Positions 25,285 through 33,676 of a stretch of DNA of 42,095 nucleotides are shown here, piece after piece (positions within the stretch are counted from its first letter, which is position 1; every line of letters begins with the position of its first letter). Below the pieces are notes generated by a model. That model did not search any database. It was given only the letters and a program-made list of their open reading frames with translations, and was not told the DNA's origin. This stretch comes from Burkholderiaceae bacterium. GTDB taxonomy: Bacteria; Pseudomonadota; Gammaproteobacteria; Burkholderiales; Burkholderiaceae_B. Position numbers and translations under genes: made by a program. The stretch spans positions 1 to 42,095 of the forward strand of contig JAMNXR010000021.1 of assembly GCA_023653055.1 (NCBI GenBank), read 5' to 3'.

Positions 25285-26187
25285 ATGTTGAACAATCGTC
25301 GTGCTCTGCTCGCTTTAGCTGCCTCCAGTCTCTTTGCCGTGTCTGCCCAAGCGCAAGACTGGAAAGCCAAGTACCCAGAATTGGTGTTTGCTTCGATCCC
25401 TGCTGAAAACGCAGCCCAAGTGACAGAGCGTTTTGGAGATTTTGCGGCCTATCTGTCACGCGAAATTGGTGTGCCAGTAAAGTTGCGTGTCGTGGGTGAC
25501 TATGCCGCGGTGATTGAAGGCCAACGTGCTGGACAAATTCATATGGCCTACTATGGCCCAGCCTCCTACGCGCGTGCCCGGATGATTGGTGTAAAGATCA
25601 CCCCTTTTGCCATTGAAGTGTCTAAGGGCGGCGTCAAGGGCTATCACTCCGTGTTTTATGTCAAAGCCGATTCGCCTTACAAATCGTTTGCTGACTTGAA
25701 GGGTAAAAACTTGGGTCTGGTTGATCCAAACTCCACCTCAGGTAACAACGTGCCACGCTTTGTCATGAACGAAATGAAGATTAGACCTGAAACGCATTTC
25801 GGCAAAGTGGTCTACACAGGTAGCCACGTCAATGCAGTGATGGCGTTGAATCAAGGCACGGTTGATGTGGCGGCCAACTGGTGGAACAATGAAACAGACT
25901 CTGAACTGCAACGCATGGTCGACAAGGGGATGGTCAAAAAAGATGATTTCCGCATCATCTTCAAATCAGATCAAATCGTGAACAGCCCAATGGCGTATTT
26001 AGACAGCCTCCCACCTGAGCTGAAAAAACTGATCGAACAAGCGTTCTTGAATGCCGCTGTGAAAGACAAAGCTGCGTTTGACAAGTTATCCGATGGCAAG
26101 ATGGAGCCATTCCAACCTGTGACGCATGAAGCCTACTTGCCTATCGTCGAATTGAACAAGTTCGTTGACAGCCTGCGTAAAAAGTAA
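25285..26187 (+). CDS. phnD: Phosphonate ABC transporter periplasmic binding protein
   Basis: The 300-residue product has a signal peptide (RRALLALAASSLFAVSAQA) and the PhnD-like core. Regions FASIPAENAAQVTERFGDF, GQIHMAYYGPASYARA and NLGLVDPNSTSGNN fit the ligand-binding cleft, where Ser/Thr/Asn side chains hold the phosphonate. AGAGGA lies about 8 bases before ATG 25285, so the longer frame from 25195 is rejected. phnE follows after 6 bases. Confidence 0.93.
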   Translation: MLNNRRALLALAASSLFAVSAQAQDWKAKYPELVFASIPAENAAQVTERFGDFAAYLSREIGVPVKLRVVGDYAAVIEGQRAGQIHMAYYGPASYARARMIGVKITPFAIEVSKGGVKGYHSVFYVKADSPYKSFADLKGKNLGLVDPNSTSGNNVPRFVMNEMKIRPETHFGKVVYTGSHVNAVMALNQGTVDVAANWWNNETDSELQRMVDKGMVKKDDFRIIFKSDQIVNSPMAYLDSLPPELKKLIEQAFLNAAVKDKAAFDKLSDGKMEPFQPVTHEAYLPIVELNKFVDSLRKK

Positions 26188-26193
26188 TCTTCG

Positions 26194-27057
26194 ATGATTG
26201 ATTCCCGTCCAAGATTATTGGAAACCGCCTATGCCCAAGCGACGGCGCTCAAACGCCGCCAGCTTTGGCTAGGCCTTATCGTCTTGGCAGTATTGGTCGC
26301 GTTCTCGGTCAATATTGCTGAGATCTCTCTTTCTAAGTTTTATCAGCATATTGGTAGTTTTTTTAGCTACTTTGACAGGATTGCGCACCTCGAAGATGGT
26401 CGCCCTGTTATTGCAGATCCCGCCGAGTGGTTTTGGGGTTGGAAAAAGTGGTTAGCCTTGATGGGCGAGACACTGTTAATGGCCTACCTTGGCACCTTGC
26501 TCGGCGCCACTGCGGCGTTTGTCTTGTGTTTCTTGGCCAGTCAAAACCTGACACAGAGCAAGGGCGTGGTGTTTTTGACCCGCCGTTTGCTTGAGTTTTC
26601 AAGAACAGTGCCTGAGTTAGTTTTTGCACTGATTTTCGTTGTTGCTTTTAGCCTAGGTCCTTTGCCCGGCATCTTGGCGCTCGCCATCCATAGCGCGGGT
26701 GCCCTAGGCAAACTTTTCGCCGAAGTGGTCGAAAATATCGATATGAAACCGGTGGAGGGTGTGGTCGCTGCGGGTGGCAATTGGTTTCACAAAATTCGTT
26801 TCGCTGTGTTGCCCCAAGTGGCTTCAAATTTTGCCAGCTATGCGCTGTTGCGTTTTGAAATCAACGTCAGAGGTGCCTCTGTGCTGGGTTTTGTGGGCGC
26901 GGGCGGTATTGGGCAAACTTTGCTCGAGGTCATCAGAAAGTTTTATTACGCAGACATCAGCGCCTTGTTAGTCATGATCATCGCAACAGTCATGATTATT
27001 GACGCCGTGACGGAACGTATTCGTCACAAACTCATCGGCATGGACGCCAGATCATGA
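26194..27057 (+). CDS. phnE: Phosphonate ABC transporter permease, first copy
   Basis: This inner-membrane permease of 287 residues has about six hydrophobic segments, beginning with LWLGLIVLAVLVAFSVNI. A periplasmic loop of ~55 residues follows. The cytoplasmic coupling loop that contacts PhnC reads EGVVAAGGNWFHKIRFAVLP, and GFVGAGGIGQTL follows it, as in PhnE. Its stop overlaps the start of the second permease (ATGA), which suggests the two form a heterodimer. Confidence 0.92.
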   Translation: MIDSRPRLLETAYAQATALKRRQLWLGLIVLAVLVAFSVNIAEISLSKFYQHIGSFFSYFDRIAHLEDGRPVIADPAEWFWGWKKWLALMGETLLMAYLGTLLGATAAFVLCFLASQNLTQSKGVVFLTRRLLEFSRTVPELVFALIFVVAFSLGPLPGILALAIHSAGALGKLFAEVVENIDMKPVEGVVAAGGNWFHKIRFAVLPQVASNFASYALLRFEINVRGASVLGFVGAGGIGQTLLEVIRKFYYADISALLVMIIATVMIIDAVTERIRHKLIGMDARS

Positions 27058-27929
27058 GCCACGTGACGACGCCTCAAGCCGATACAGCCCAAGCAAGTGC
27101 GCGTGACCAACTGCGTCAACGCTATGCCAGCCATTTCCAACCGTTCTACCAAGGCAATTGGACCGCCATTTTTATCGGTCTGGTCGCCTTTGGTTTCTTT
27201 GCACTGGGTGTTTACAAGCTAGACATGACCTTTGCCCGCATCTGGGGTGGGTTGGGTGAGCTGGGCAAGATGGTCGTACTCATGTTGCCGCCCAATCCTG
27301 AGTCCTGGGCCCTCACCAAAGTGTATCTGTATGCCATGCTGGAAACTTTGGCGATCGCCTTGCTGGGGACCTTGTTGGCGGCTATCGTCGCTTTTCCACT
27401 TGGATTTCTGGCGGCTCGAAACACCACCATCAACAGGTTGGTGCAGTTTATGGCGCGACGCAGTTTTGATACGCTGCGCGGCGTCGATATTTTGATTTGG
27501 GCCTTGATCTGGATCAACGTGGTCGGCTTAGGTCCCTTTGCAGGTGTGCTGGCCTTGTTTATGGCGGATCTTGGCATTTTCGGTAAAGTGTTTTCTGAGG
27601 CTATCGAAGCGGCAGACAACAAACCCGTCGAAGGCGTCCTCTCCACCGGTGGCTCCAACGTGGCCTCCGTGCGCTTTGGTATCTTGCCTCAACTGATGCC
27701 CGTGTTGTTGAGCCAAGTCCTGTATGCCTTTGAATCCAACACGCGTAGCGCTTCTATTATTGGTATTGTGGGGGCGGGCGGTATCGGTTTGATCTTGTCC
27801 GAACAAATTCGTACGATGGAATTTCAACAAATGTCTTTTGTTATTTTGTTGATTTTGGTCACGGTCGCAATTATTGATTTTGTGTGTTCGAAACTGCGCT
27901 ACGCTATCATTGGCGCACGTGCTCGCTAG
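27054..27929 (+). CDS. phnE: Phosphonate ABC transporter permease, second copy
   Basis: The 291-residue product is a paralogue of the preceding permease, with a hydrophilic N-terminal ~35 residues, about six membrane segments, coupling loop EGVLSTGGSNVASVRFGILP and the conserved GIVGAGGIGLIL. Pairs of PhnE permeases occur in many proteobacterial phosphonate transporters, whereas some systems use a single homodimeric PhnE. Start overlaps the first copy by 4 bases. Confidence 0.92.
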   Translation: MSHVTTPQADTAQASARDQLRQRYASHFQPFYQGNWTAIFIGLVAFGFFALGVYKLDMTFARIWGGLGELGKMVVLMLPPNPESWALTKVYLYAMLETLAIALLGTLLAAIVAFPLGFLAARNTTINRLVQFMARRSFDTLRGVDILIWALIWINVVGLGPFAGVLALFMADLGIFGKVFSEAIEAADNKPVEGVLSTGGSNVASVRFGILPQLMPVLLSQVLYAFESNTRSASIIGIVGAGGIGLILSEQIRTMEFQQMSFVILLILVTVAIIDFVCSKLRYAIIGARAR

Positions 27930-27950
27930 TCATTTTTAGGGTCTTTCAAC

Positions 27951-28520
27951 ATGTCCTTGTCTATTCCGGAAATTGTGCAACTGTTGAACAGCCGCGCCAC
28001 CACGTGGTACGGCCAAGAGTCCGTGAGTCAGCTTGAGCATGCCTTGCAGTGTGCGGATCTAGCTGAAAAAGCTGACGAGACTCCTGAGACCGTGGTTGCT
28101 GCCTTGCTGCACGATCTCGGTCATATGCTGAGTCCGCATCGTTCTGGTGAGGTAACTGATGAGGTGCCTGAGGATGCGATGCCCACCAAGGACGACCTGC
28201 ATCAATTTGTAGCTTTGCCTTTTTTAAGAAGCCTATTTCCAGACGCCGTGTTAGAGCCCATCAAACTGCACGTCGATGCAAAACGCTATTTGTGTGCCGT
28301 GGATGCAGGCTATTGGGCAGATCTATCGCCCGCCTCCAAGCATAGCCTTGAGCTACAAGGCGGTACTTTTGATGAACAACAAGTAGCGGCGTTTGAAGCC
28401 TTACCCTATTACGCCGAGGCCGTGCGCCTCAGACGTTACGATGACTTGGCCAAGGTGCCCGGTCACAAAACACCTGACCTGGCACATTTTGAAAAACTGA
28501 TGTCTCAGGTGCGTTTGTAA
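27951..28520 (+). CDS. HD-domain oxygenase-like protein of phosphonate operons (PhnZ/TmpB type)
   Basis: The 189-residue HD-fold protein has the residue pattern of PhnZ-like mixed-valence di-iron oxygenases, which cleave 1-hydroxyphosphonates. Here Y20 and E23 (WYGQE) match the lid residues, H30 and H54-D55 (LLHDLGH) are metal ligands, and H84, H107 and D164/165 complete the set with PhnZ-like spacing. PhnZ and TmpB work with a 2-oxoglutarate-dependent hydroxylase (PhnY, TmpA), which is not seen in this window. It follows phnE with 21 bases between, preceded by AGGG, so it likely belongs to the transport operon. The exact substrate is unknown. Confidence 0.85.
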   Translation: MSLSIPEIVQLLNSRATTWYGQESVSQLEHALQCADLAEKADETPETVVAALLHDLGHMLSPHRSGEVTDEVPEDAMPTKDDLHQFVALPFLRSLFPDAVLEPIKLHVDAKRYLCAVDAGYWADLSPASKHSLELQGGTFDEQQVAAFEALPYYAEAVRLRRYDDLAKVPGHKTPDLAHFEKLMSQVRL

Positions 28521-28521
28521 A

Positions 28522-29421
28522 TTACGGCTTCCCGTCAGCAGAAGCAAAAAATTTACTCAGCTCCTGATACGTTTCCTCTGGTGCCTGCTCGGTCGGATAG
28601 TGGCCGCACGGTAATTCAGCCATTCGAACAATGTTTGCGCAATATTTTGGCCACTCCACGCGTGGATCATGATGGTGGGCCGTGTGACTTTTTGCGCCCC
28701 AAAGAATGAGAGCAGGGGGCTGCACCTTTCGCCCTGACTCAACGTCAGCGGTATCCATGGGCAGATCGATCTCGAAAGCCGCCCGGTAATCTTCGCAGAC
28801 CCCGTGAATATTCTCTGGCGTACAGACTCGGATGTACTCAAGTATTTCAGTCTCGGTAAAGCCACCTTTTCCTGGGCCTTGCTTCATCAGCTTGTCACGG
28901 ATATAAAACTCTTCATTTCCTTTTAACAACGTTTCAGGAAATCCTTTATGTTGTGCCATGAACCACCAGTGATACAGATCCATGGCCATTTGCGCTTGAA
29001 TATCTTTAAACACACAGTGTGTGGGCAAAATATCTAAAAAAGCGACGCGCGACACTTTATCAGGATGATCCATCGCCAGACGAAAAGCCGTGCGTGCACC
29101 ACGATCATGGCCCGCCAGTGCAAATTGCTCAAACCCTAGTTGCTGCATGACCTCAACTTGATCTTGCGCCATGCGCCTGAAGGAATAATTGCTGTGATCA
29201 GGCAGTCCTTCGGGTTTGTCGCTATCCCCATACCCACGCAGATCAGTCGTCACTACCGTGAACTGTTCGGCTAAGCGTGGCGCGATACGTTCCCAACTCA
29301 ACTGAGTCAAAGGATTGCCATGCAATAACAGCAGCGGCGGACCCGAGCCACGCTTGCGCCCCACAATGCTTACGCCCGGATCAGAGGTCGGTAAAACAAA
29401 AGATTCAATCACGGAAGACAT
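28522..29421 (-). CDS. Alpha/beta hydrolase, fluoroacetate (haloacetate) dehalogenase type
   Basis: The 299-residue hydrolase has the nucleophile Asp rather than Ser in GHDRGAR (D106), with R107 and R110 placed to hold a carboxylate, D130 in FLDILPTH, and H274 in PCGHYPTE. H151 and W152 (YHWWFMAQ) and Y212 (CEDYRAAF) match the halide-pocket residues of fluoroacetate dehalogenases. It should hydrolyse short 2-haloacids to 2-hydroxyacids in the cytoplasm (family knowledge). ATG 29421 gives the standard length; the longer frame to 29508 adds an unlikely leader. It lies downstream of the UxaA gene in the same direction, 114 bases away. It is convergent with the phosphonate operon. Confidence 0.85.
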   Translation of the reverse strand: MSSVIESFVLPTSDPGVSIVGRKRGSGPPLLLLHGNPLTQLSWERIAPRLAEQFTVVTTDLRGYGDSDKPEGLPDHSNYSFRRMAQDQVEVMQQLGFEQFALAGHDRGARTAFRLAMDHPDKVSRVAFLDILPTHCVFKDIQAQMAMDLYHWWFMAQHKGFPETLLKGNEEFYIRDKLMKQGPGKGGFTETEILEYIRVCTPENIHGVCEDYRAAFEIDLPMDTADVESGRKVQPPALILWGAKSHTAHHHDPRVEWPKYCANIVRMAELPCGHYPTEQAPEETYQELSKFFASADGKP

Positions 29422-29535
29422 AGTGTTCTCGTAAATTATAGATGTATCTGACAATAACAGCGTTCTAAAAGTGTGAGCCGCTACCGAGGATCGGCTGAGT
29501 ACGCCCAAGCGTGTTGAGTGAGTGAGAGAAGGGGA

Positions 29536-31071
29536 CTAGCTCACAATTCCTAAATGCCACGGGACAAATTCATTGTCACCTAAGCCTAGTAGCTCACTCT
29601 TTGATTTCACCCCTGAAGCGGTAGTCAGTATGTGTTCAAAAATGACTTGCCCCATTTCCTGAACAGACAACTCACCATCTAAGATACGACCACAGTTGAT
29701 ATCCATATCTTCTTCAAGGCGCTTAAACATCGGCGTGTTGGTTGCAAGTTTGATGGTGGGTGCAGGCTTGGAACCAAACATGGAGCCACGTCCGGTCGTA
29801 AAACAGATGATGTTGGCACCACTGGCAATTTGTCCTGTCACGGCACAGGGATCATATCCAGGTGAGTCCATAAAGACAAAGCCAGATTTTTCGATTGGCT
29901 CAGCATATTGGTAGACTTCTTGCAGAGGAGTACTGCCTCCTTTCATAGCGGACCCAAGGGATTTTTCAAATATGTTGGCGAGGCCGCCTTGAATATTTCC
30001 CGGCGCGACAACACCATTAAATTGACCATTATGGCCGCGCGTATACTCTTCCCACCAGCTGATCCGGTCAAGCAGCTTTTGACCCACATTAGGCGATACT
30101 GCCCGCCGAGTTAGCATATGCTCAACACCATGAATTTCCGGCGTTTCGGACAAAATTGCTGTCCCCCCATGTTTCACCAGTATATCCATCGCAGCGCCGA
30201 GAGCTGGATTGGCTGTGATGCCAGAAAAGCCATCTGAGCCGCCACATTCGAGCCCGACTTTTATATGACTTGCGCTGCAAGGTTCACGCGTGATGTCGTT
30301 TGCAGCAGGCAGCATAGATTGAATTGCCTTGATGCCAGCCTCTATGGTGACACGCGTACCACCGACTTCTTGCATCACCAAAGTTTGTAGTTGTAATCCG
30401 ACATTTAATTGTTGTGAATCCACAAGGTCCGCGACTTGATTGCGCTCGCATCCCAACCCGACGATGAGTACACCTGCGAGGTTAGGGTGACGCGCATAAC
30501 CAGCAAGCGTTCGACGCAACACATCAAAATGCAAGCTTGGCGACGACATTCCGCATCCGGTTGTCTGAGCAAAGGCCACCACCCCATCAACATTTGGATA
30601 TGCTGAGAGGCGCTCAGGGGTGAACCAGTCTGCTATTTTACGTATGGCAGTTGCAGAACAGTTGACTGAAGAGAGTATGCCAATAAAGTTTCGAGTCGCG
30701 ACGCGACCGTCCTTGCGTTTGATCCCCATAAATGTCGCACGTTCAGACTCAGGAACATACTCCACGGGTACAACATCTCGACCAAACTCATGGGTATGAC
30801 CAAAGTCGCTGAGCATGATGTTGTGACTATGAACGTGATCACCCGCCTCGATATCACGCGTCGCTACACCTATAGGCGTGTCGTACTTGCGCACGATTGC
30901 CCCTTTGGTGATGGTGCATGCGGCGATCTTGTGACCTGCTGGTACTTGCGCGCGGAGTTTGAAGGACTGGCCGTTGTGTACGACTTGAGCACCAATCGTT
31001 AGAGGTTCTCTTGCAATCAGGACGTTATCATCAGGGTGCAAGCGGATGAGCGAGGCGGGTGTTGCTGTCAT
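29536..31071 (-). CDS. UxaA-family altronate/galactarate-type dehydratase
   Basis: This 511-residue sugar-acid dehydratase has an N-terminal SAF-like domain (residues ~8-95, IRLHPDDNVLIAREPL) and the long UxaA catalytic part. Conserved blocks include FIGILSSVNCSATAIRKIAD, VDGVVAFAQTTGCGM, GLECGGSDGFSGITANPALG, GYDPCAVTGQIASGAN and NCGRILDGE. Cys residues in these blocks probably bind iron. The family dehydrates sugar acids such as altronate or galactarate; the exact substrate cannot be read. It starts 5 bases after the Bug gene's stop and shares its transcript. Confidence 0.88.
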   Translation of the reverse strand: MTATPASLIRLHPDDNVLIAREPLTIGAQVVHNGQSFKLRAQVPAGHKIAACTITKGAIVRKYDTPIGVATRDIEAGDHVHSHNIMLSDFGHTHEFGRDVVPVEYVPESERATFMGIKRKDGRVATRNFIGILSSVNCSATAIRKIADWFTPERLSAYPNVDGVVAFAQTTGCGMSSPSLHFDVLRRTLAGYARHPNLAGVLIVGLGCERNQVADLVDSQQLNVGLQLQTLVMQEVGGTRVTIEAGIKAIQSMLPAANDITREPCSASHIKVGLECGGSDGFSGITANPALGAAMDILVKHGGTAILSETPEIHGVEHMLTRRAVSPNVGQKLLDRISWWEEYTRGHNGQFNGVVAPGNIQGGLANIFEKSLGSAMKGGSTPLQEVYQYAEPIEKSGFVFMDSPGYDPCAVTGQIASGANIICFTTGRGSMFGSKPAPTIKLATNTPMFKRLEEDMDINCGRILDGELSVQEMGQVIFEHILTTASGVKSKSELLGLGDNEFVPWHLGIVS

Positions 31072-31075
31072 GTGT

Positions 31076-32065
31076 TTAGCCTGCCAGTAGTTTTTTGAGT
31101 TGAAGTTTCTCGATCAGGATGCCTTCCTTTTTATAAATTTCCATAATGTAGGCACGATATTGATCAGGATTCAAATATAAGACTGGCGCATCAATACGAT
31201 CGCAAGCAGTTTGGAACTCTTTGCTTTTGACGGCTTTTTCCAATGCAGCACCGAGTTTTTTGGCGACAGCAGGATCAAGTCCAGCGGGAGCGCCCACGCC
31301 GTTAGGAGCATCAGTGACAACCGGATAGCCCAGGTCTTTGAGTGTTGGAACATTTTGGAATCTTTTTAGGCGTTCCTCTCCCCATGTGGCAAGCAGGCGT
31401 AGCTTGCCAGCTTCAACTTGTGGTGCCCAGGCACTGGAGTCTGCCAGCATGTCGACTTGGCCACCCAGCAATGCTTGTAGCGCTGGCGCACCACCTTTGT
31501 ATGGGATATGACGCATTTTGATGCCAGCAGCCATCGCAAACTCCTCCATGCCGACATGCGTTTGCCCAGCAATGCCGGAGGTTGCGTAAGTGAGTTGGTC
31601 TGGGTTCTTTTTAGCGAAATCCACCAACTCTTTCAATGTTTTGAAAGGGGACTCGGGACGCACCACAATACCAAAAGTCTGACCAGATGTTCTGGCCAGA
31701 TAAGTGAAGTCCTTTGCCGGATCAATTTGAGCGGAGCCAAGTTGCGAAAAGCGTGTGATTGAAAGAGGAATCTGACCGATTGTGTAACCATCAGGTTTGG
31801 CAGTTGCTATAGCCTTAGCGCCGATCATCCCCGCAGCACCTGCTTTGTTTTCAACTACGACGGTTTGACCAAGTTCACGTGTCAATGCTTGAGCAAGTGC
31901 GCGCATCGTAGCGTCGGCAGTGCCACCTGGAGGCCAAGGAACAATAAATGTAATTGGGCGAGTAGGATAGTTATTGGCTTGTGCAAGCGCTATTTTAGGC
32001 AGCAAAGCAGAGGCGGCTAATGCTGCACTACCAAGCAAAATTTGACGACGTTGATTGTTATTCAT
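31076..32065 (-). CDS. Bug/TctC-family solute-binding protein
   Basis: The 329-residue periplasmic receptor has a signal with paired Arg (NNQRRQILLGSAALAAS), so Tat export is possible, ending near IALAQ. The mature start NNYPTRPITFIVPWPPGGTAD is the Bug hallmark. Bug proteins bind carboxylic acids and pass them to TctAB-type permeases or act as sensors; no permease lies here. GGAG precedes the ATG by about 8 bases. Position between the regulator and the dehydratase suggests it binds that pathway's acid substrate. Confidence 0.9.
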   Translation of the reverse strand: MNNNQRRQILLGSAALAASALLPKIALAQANNYPTRPITFIVPWPPGGTADATMRALAQALTRELGQTVVVENKAGAAGMIGAKAIATAKPDGYTIGQIPLSITRFSQLGSAQIDPAKDFTYLARTSGQTFGIVVRPESPFKTLKELVDFAKKNPDQLTYATSGIAGQTHVGMEEFAMAAGIKMRHIPYKGGAPALQALLGGQVDMLADSSAWAPQVEAGKLRLLATWGEERLKRFQNVPTLKDLGYPVVTDAPNGVGAPAGLDPAVAKKLGAALEKAVKSKEFQTACDRIDAPVLYLNPDQYRAYIMEIYKKEGILIEKLQLKKLLAG

Positions 32066-32095
32066 TTATGTCTCCGTTTGTATAGGTGTTTACAA

Positions 32096-32773
32096 CTAAA
32101 AAAAATCAGGATATTTTTCCTGAATTAAAGAAATATTTGAAAGCGTGCCTGCTAGATGTTCTCGCACCGTTCTCTGAGCATGCACACCATCACCTGTGCG
32201 AATCGCATCAACGATTTTTTGATGATCATCAATGACCTTTTGTCGTTTTCCTGCTGCGGGTAAGTGAAGTCTTCTGATTCGATCGATGTGGCCGCTTTGA
32301 ATTTGCAGAAGAGACCATATTTCTAAAAGATCGGCCTCCTCATAAAGAACGTAATGAAAATCCTTATCTGCCCTAATGAAAGGATCTATATGCCCTTGAT
32401 TGGCGAGACTTTTCAGACGTTCTAGAGCTATATCAAGTGCCGTAATGACCGATTCGTTTTTTTGAATGGCAAATTCATAAACGAGCTCAGTTTCTACAGA
32501 TTTACGTAAGAAATGAGCTTGTTGAGCCGCATGGAGATCAATTTTGCTGACGCGCGTGCCAGATTGAGGAAAGATTTCTACAAGGTTTTCTTGTTCGAGT
32601 CTCATCAATGCATCCCTGACCGGTGTTTGGCTCACACCAAATCGATTCGCGATTTCGTTCCGAGAGAGCGAATCTCCAGGTTTGAGCTCAACAGAAATGA
32701 TCTGCTCTCTGAGCAAATCGTAGAGCTGAGGTGCAGCCTGTCGGTAGCGGTCGAGTTTGATGATATTGGTCAT
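32096..32773 (-). CDS. GntR-family regulator, FCD subfamily
   Basis: The 225-residue regulator has an N-terminal winged helix (residues ~10-75) with SRNEIANRFGVSQTPVRDAL and GTRVSKID. An all-helical FCD ligand domain (~80-215) includes RADKDFHYVLYE and DHQKIVDAI, with the Asp and His residues that bind a metal. Such regulators usually repress an acid-catabolism operon and respond to its substrate. It is first in the leftward cluster, 30 bases before the Bug gene. Confidence 0.9.
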   Translation of the reverse strand: MTNIIKLDRYRQAAPQLYDLLREQIISVELKPGDSLSRNEIANRFGVSQTPVRDALMRLEQENLVEIFPQSGTRVSKIDLHAAQQAHFLRKSVETELVYEFAIQKNESVITALDIALERLKSLANQGHIDPFIRADKDFHYVLYEEADLLEIWSLLQIQSGHIDRIRRLHLPAAGKRQKVIDDHQKIVDAIRTGDGVHAQRTVREHLAGTLSNISLIQEKYPDFF

Positions 32774-32786
32774 ATTTTCAACTGAT

Positions 32787-32826
32787 ATATTAGTATAAAT
32801 GTAGAAGACTGACGGTTTTCTAACAA
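32787..32826 (-). promoter_or_regulatory. Candidate promoter and operator of the GntR cluster
   Basis: On the minus strand TTGTTA (32826-32821) and TACATT (32803-32798) are 17 bases apart. Just downstream, TATACTAATATA has matching TATA outer arms and could be the autoregulatory operator. The matches are weak; the call rests mainly on position ahead of the regulator gene. Confidence 0.3.
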
Positions 32827-32906
32827 GCTATCGTTTGTACTAGGTTGTCCGATCTCGGGAGTTCGACTGTTCAAGATCCTCAGTGGTCTGAGAATCTATT
32901 TGATGA

Positions 32907-33242
32907 TTAAAAGAAAAGCGCTTTAATTTTCGCTCTGACATGAAGCATGACCGTTGGTGGAACGCTGGCTTTCTTTTTAGCGCGTCTGACCTTCCAGTCC
33001 AGCGACTTCACTTGATCTGAGAGGACTGCGCAATCGACACCGTCAATCTGTGTCACGACCTCAAAGGGATTATTTTTGATCTTGGATGTTAGAGGGCAGC
33101 AGACCATGAGATCTGTTTTACTGTTGTAACTTGCAGGGCTGATGACAAGTGCTGGTCTGTGCCCAGCTTGTTTGTGCCCTGCCTGTGGATCAAATTCTAG
33201 CCAAACGACATCGGCCACATCTGGAACATAAACGCGCGGCAT
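32907..33242 (-). CDS. mazF: MazF/PemK-family mRNA interferase toxin
   Basis: The 111-residue toxin closely follows the MazF/ChpB pattern: RYVPD-like start (RVYVPDVADVVWLEFDP), KQAGHRPALVISP with the conserved Arg, CCPLTSK with the Thr used in catalysis, FEVV, LSDQVKSLDW, and an intact C-terminal helix. It should cleave single-stranded mRNA at short motifs. The coding frame appears complete. Its start overlaps the end of the mazE reading frame, which carries a frameshift, so its control is unusual. Confidence 0.92.
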   Translation of the reverse strand: MPRVYVPDVADVVWLEFDPQAGHKQAGHRPALVISPASYNSKTDLMVCCPLTSKIKNNPFEVVTQIDGVDCAVLSDQVKSLDWKVRRAKKKASVPPTVMLHVRAKIKALFF

Positions 33243-33483
33243 TAGAGCGCCTCTTTGCCGACAGGGGCGCCAACGCTGACTTCACCGTGGGTATTTTTCG
33301 CATTGATACCGCTAACAAGCGTATCGAGATCGTATTCGACCTTGTCGATTGCGGTGATGATCACTTGGCCTTTTATACCACTAGGTCAACTCTTTCTTCG
33401 AGCTGAAGTCCAGCCTCTTTTAATACGGCTGTTGTTAAACGTAGGGCAGGGCTATTGCCCCATTTTCGAATCACTGCGTCCAT
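33242..33483 (-). pseudogene. mazE: mazE antitoxin, frameshifted or split
   Basis: ATG 33483 opens MDAVIRKWGNSPALRLT, a clear MazE DNA-binding start, but the frame stops at TAA 33375-33373 after 36 residues. The other MazE half continues in a shifted frame (KGQVIITAIDKVEYDLD ... HGEVSVGAPVGKEAL) and ends at 33242, overlapping mazF. Adding one base near 33374 would restore an 80-residue protein, the normal size. AAAGG sits just before GTG 33364 in the second frame, so the 40-residue toxin-binding half could be translated separately. A true mutation, a split antitoxin and a sequencing error are all possible. Confidence 0.8.
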
Positions 33484-33641
33484 GCGAACACTCACATCAA
33501 GTGTATATATTGCAGATACATAGGGCCGTTTTGACAAGCTACAGCTTTGGCTTTGGACACATCTGATCTTTCCTGATGAAAGAAAGGGGGGGATTTTTTA
33601 GCAAAAAGATACAACTTTTTACTTTGAGTTCTAGATATCAA

Positions 33642-33670
33642 TTGGCTCTATTTAAAACTGCTAATACAAT
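33642..33670 (+). promoter_or_regulatory. Promoter of mntA-hepT
   Basis: TTGGCT (33642-33647) and TACAAT (33665-33670) are separated by exactly 17 bases. The mntA ATG begins only 6 bases after the -10, where transcription would start, so the mRNA may be leaderless. No Shine-Dalgarno is visible before the ATG. The 193-base gap upstream also holds the mazE leader on the other strand. Confidence 0.55.
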
Positions 33671-33676
33671 ATAGCT

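Noticed and set aside
33560-33600. TCTTTC-CTGAT-GAAAGA hairpin with a G-run and T6 downstream of mazE as a terminator
   Set aside because: The A/T stem is weak, a G-run separates it from the T stretch, and it lies upstream of both flanking genes, where no transcript should end.
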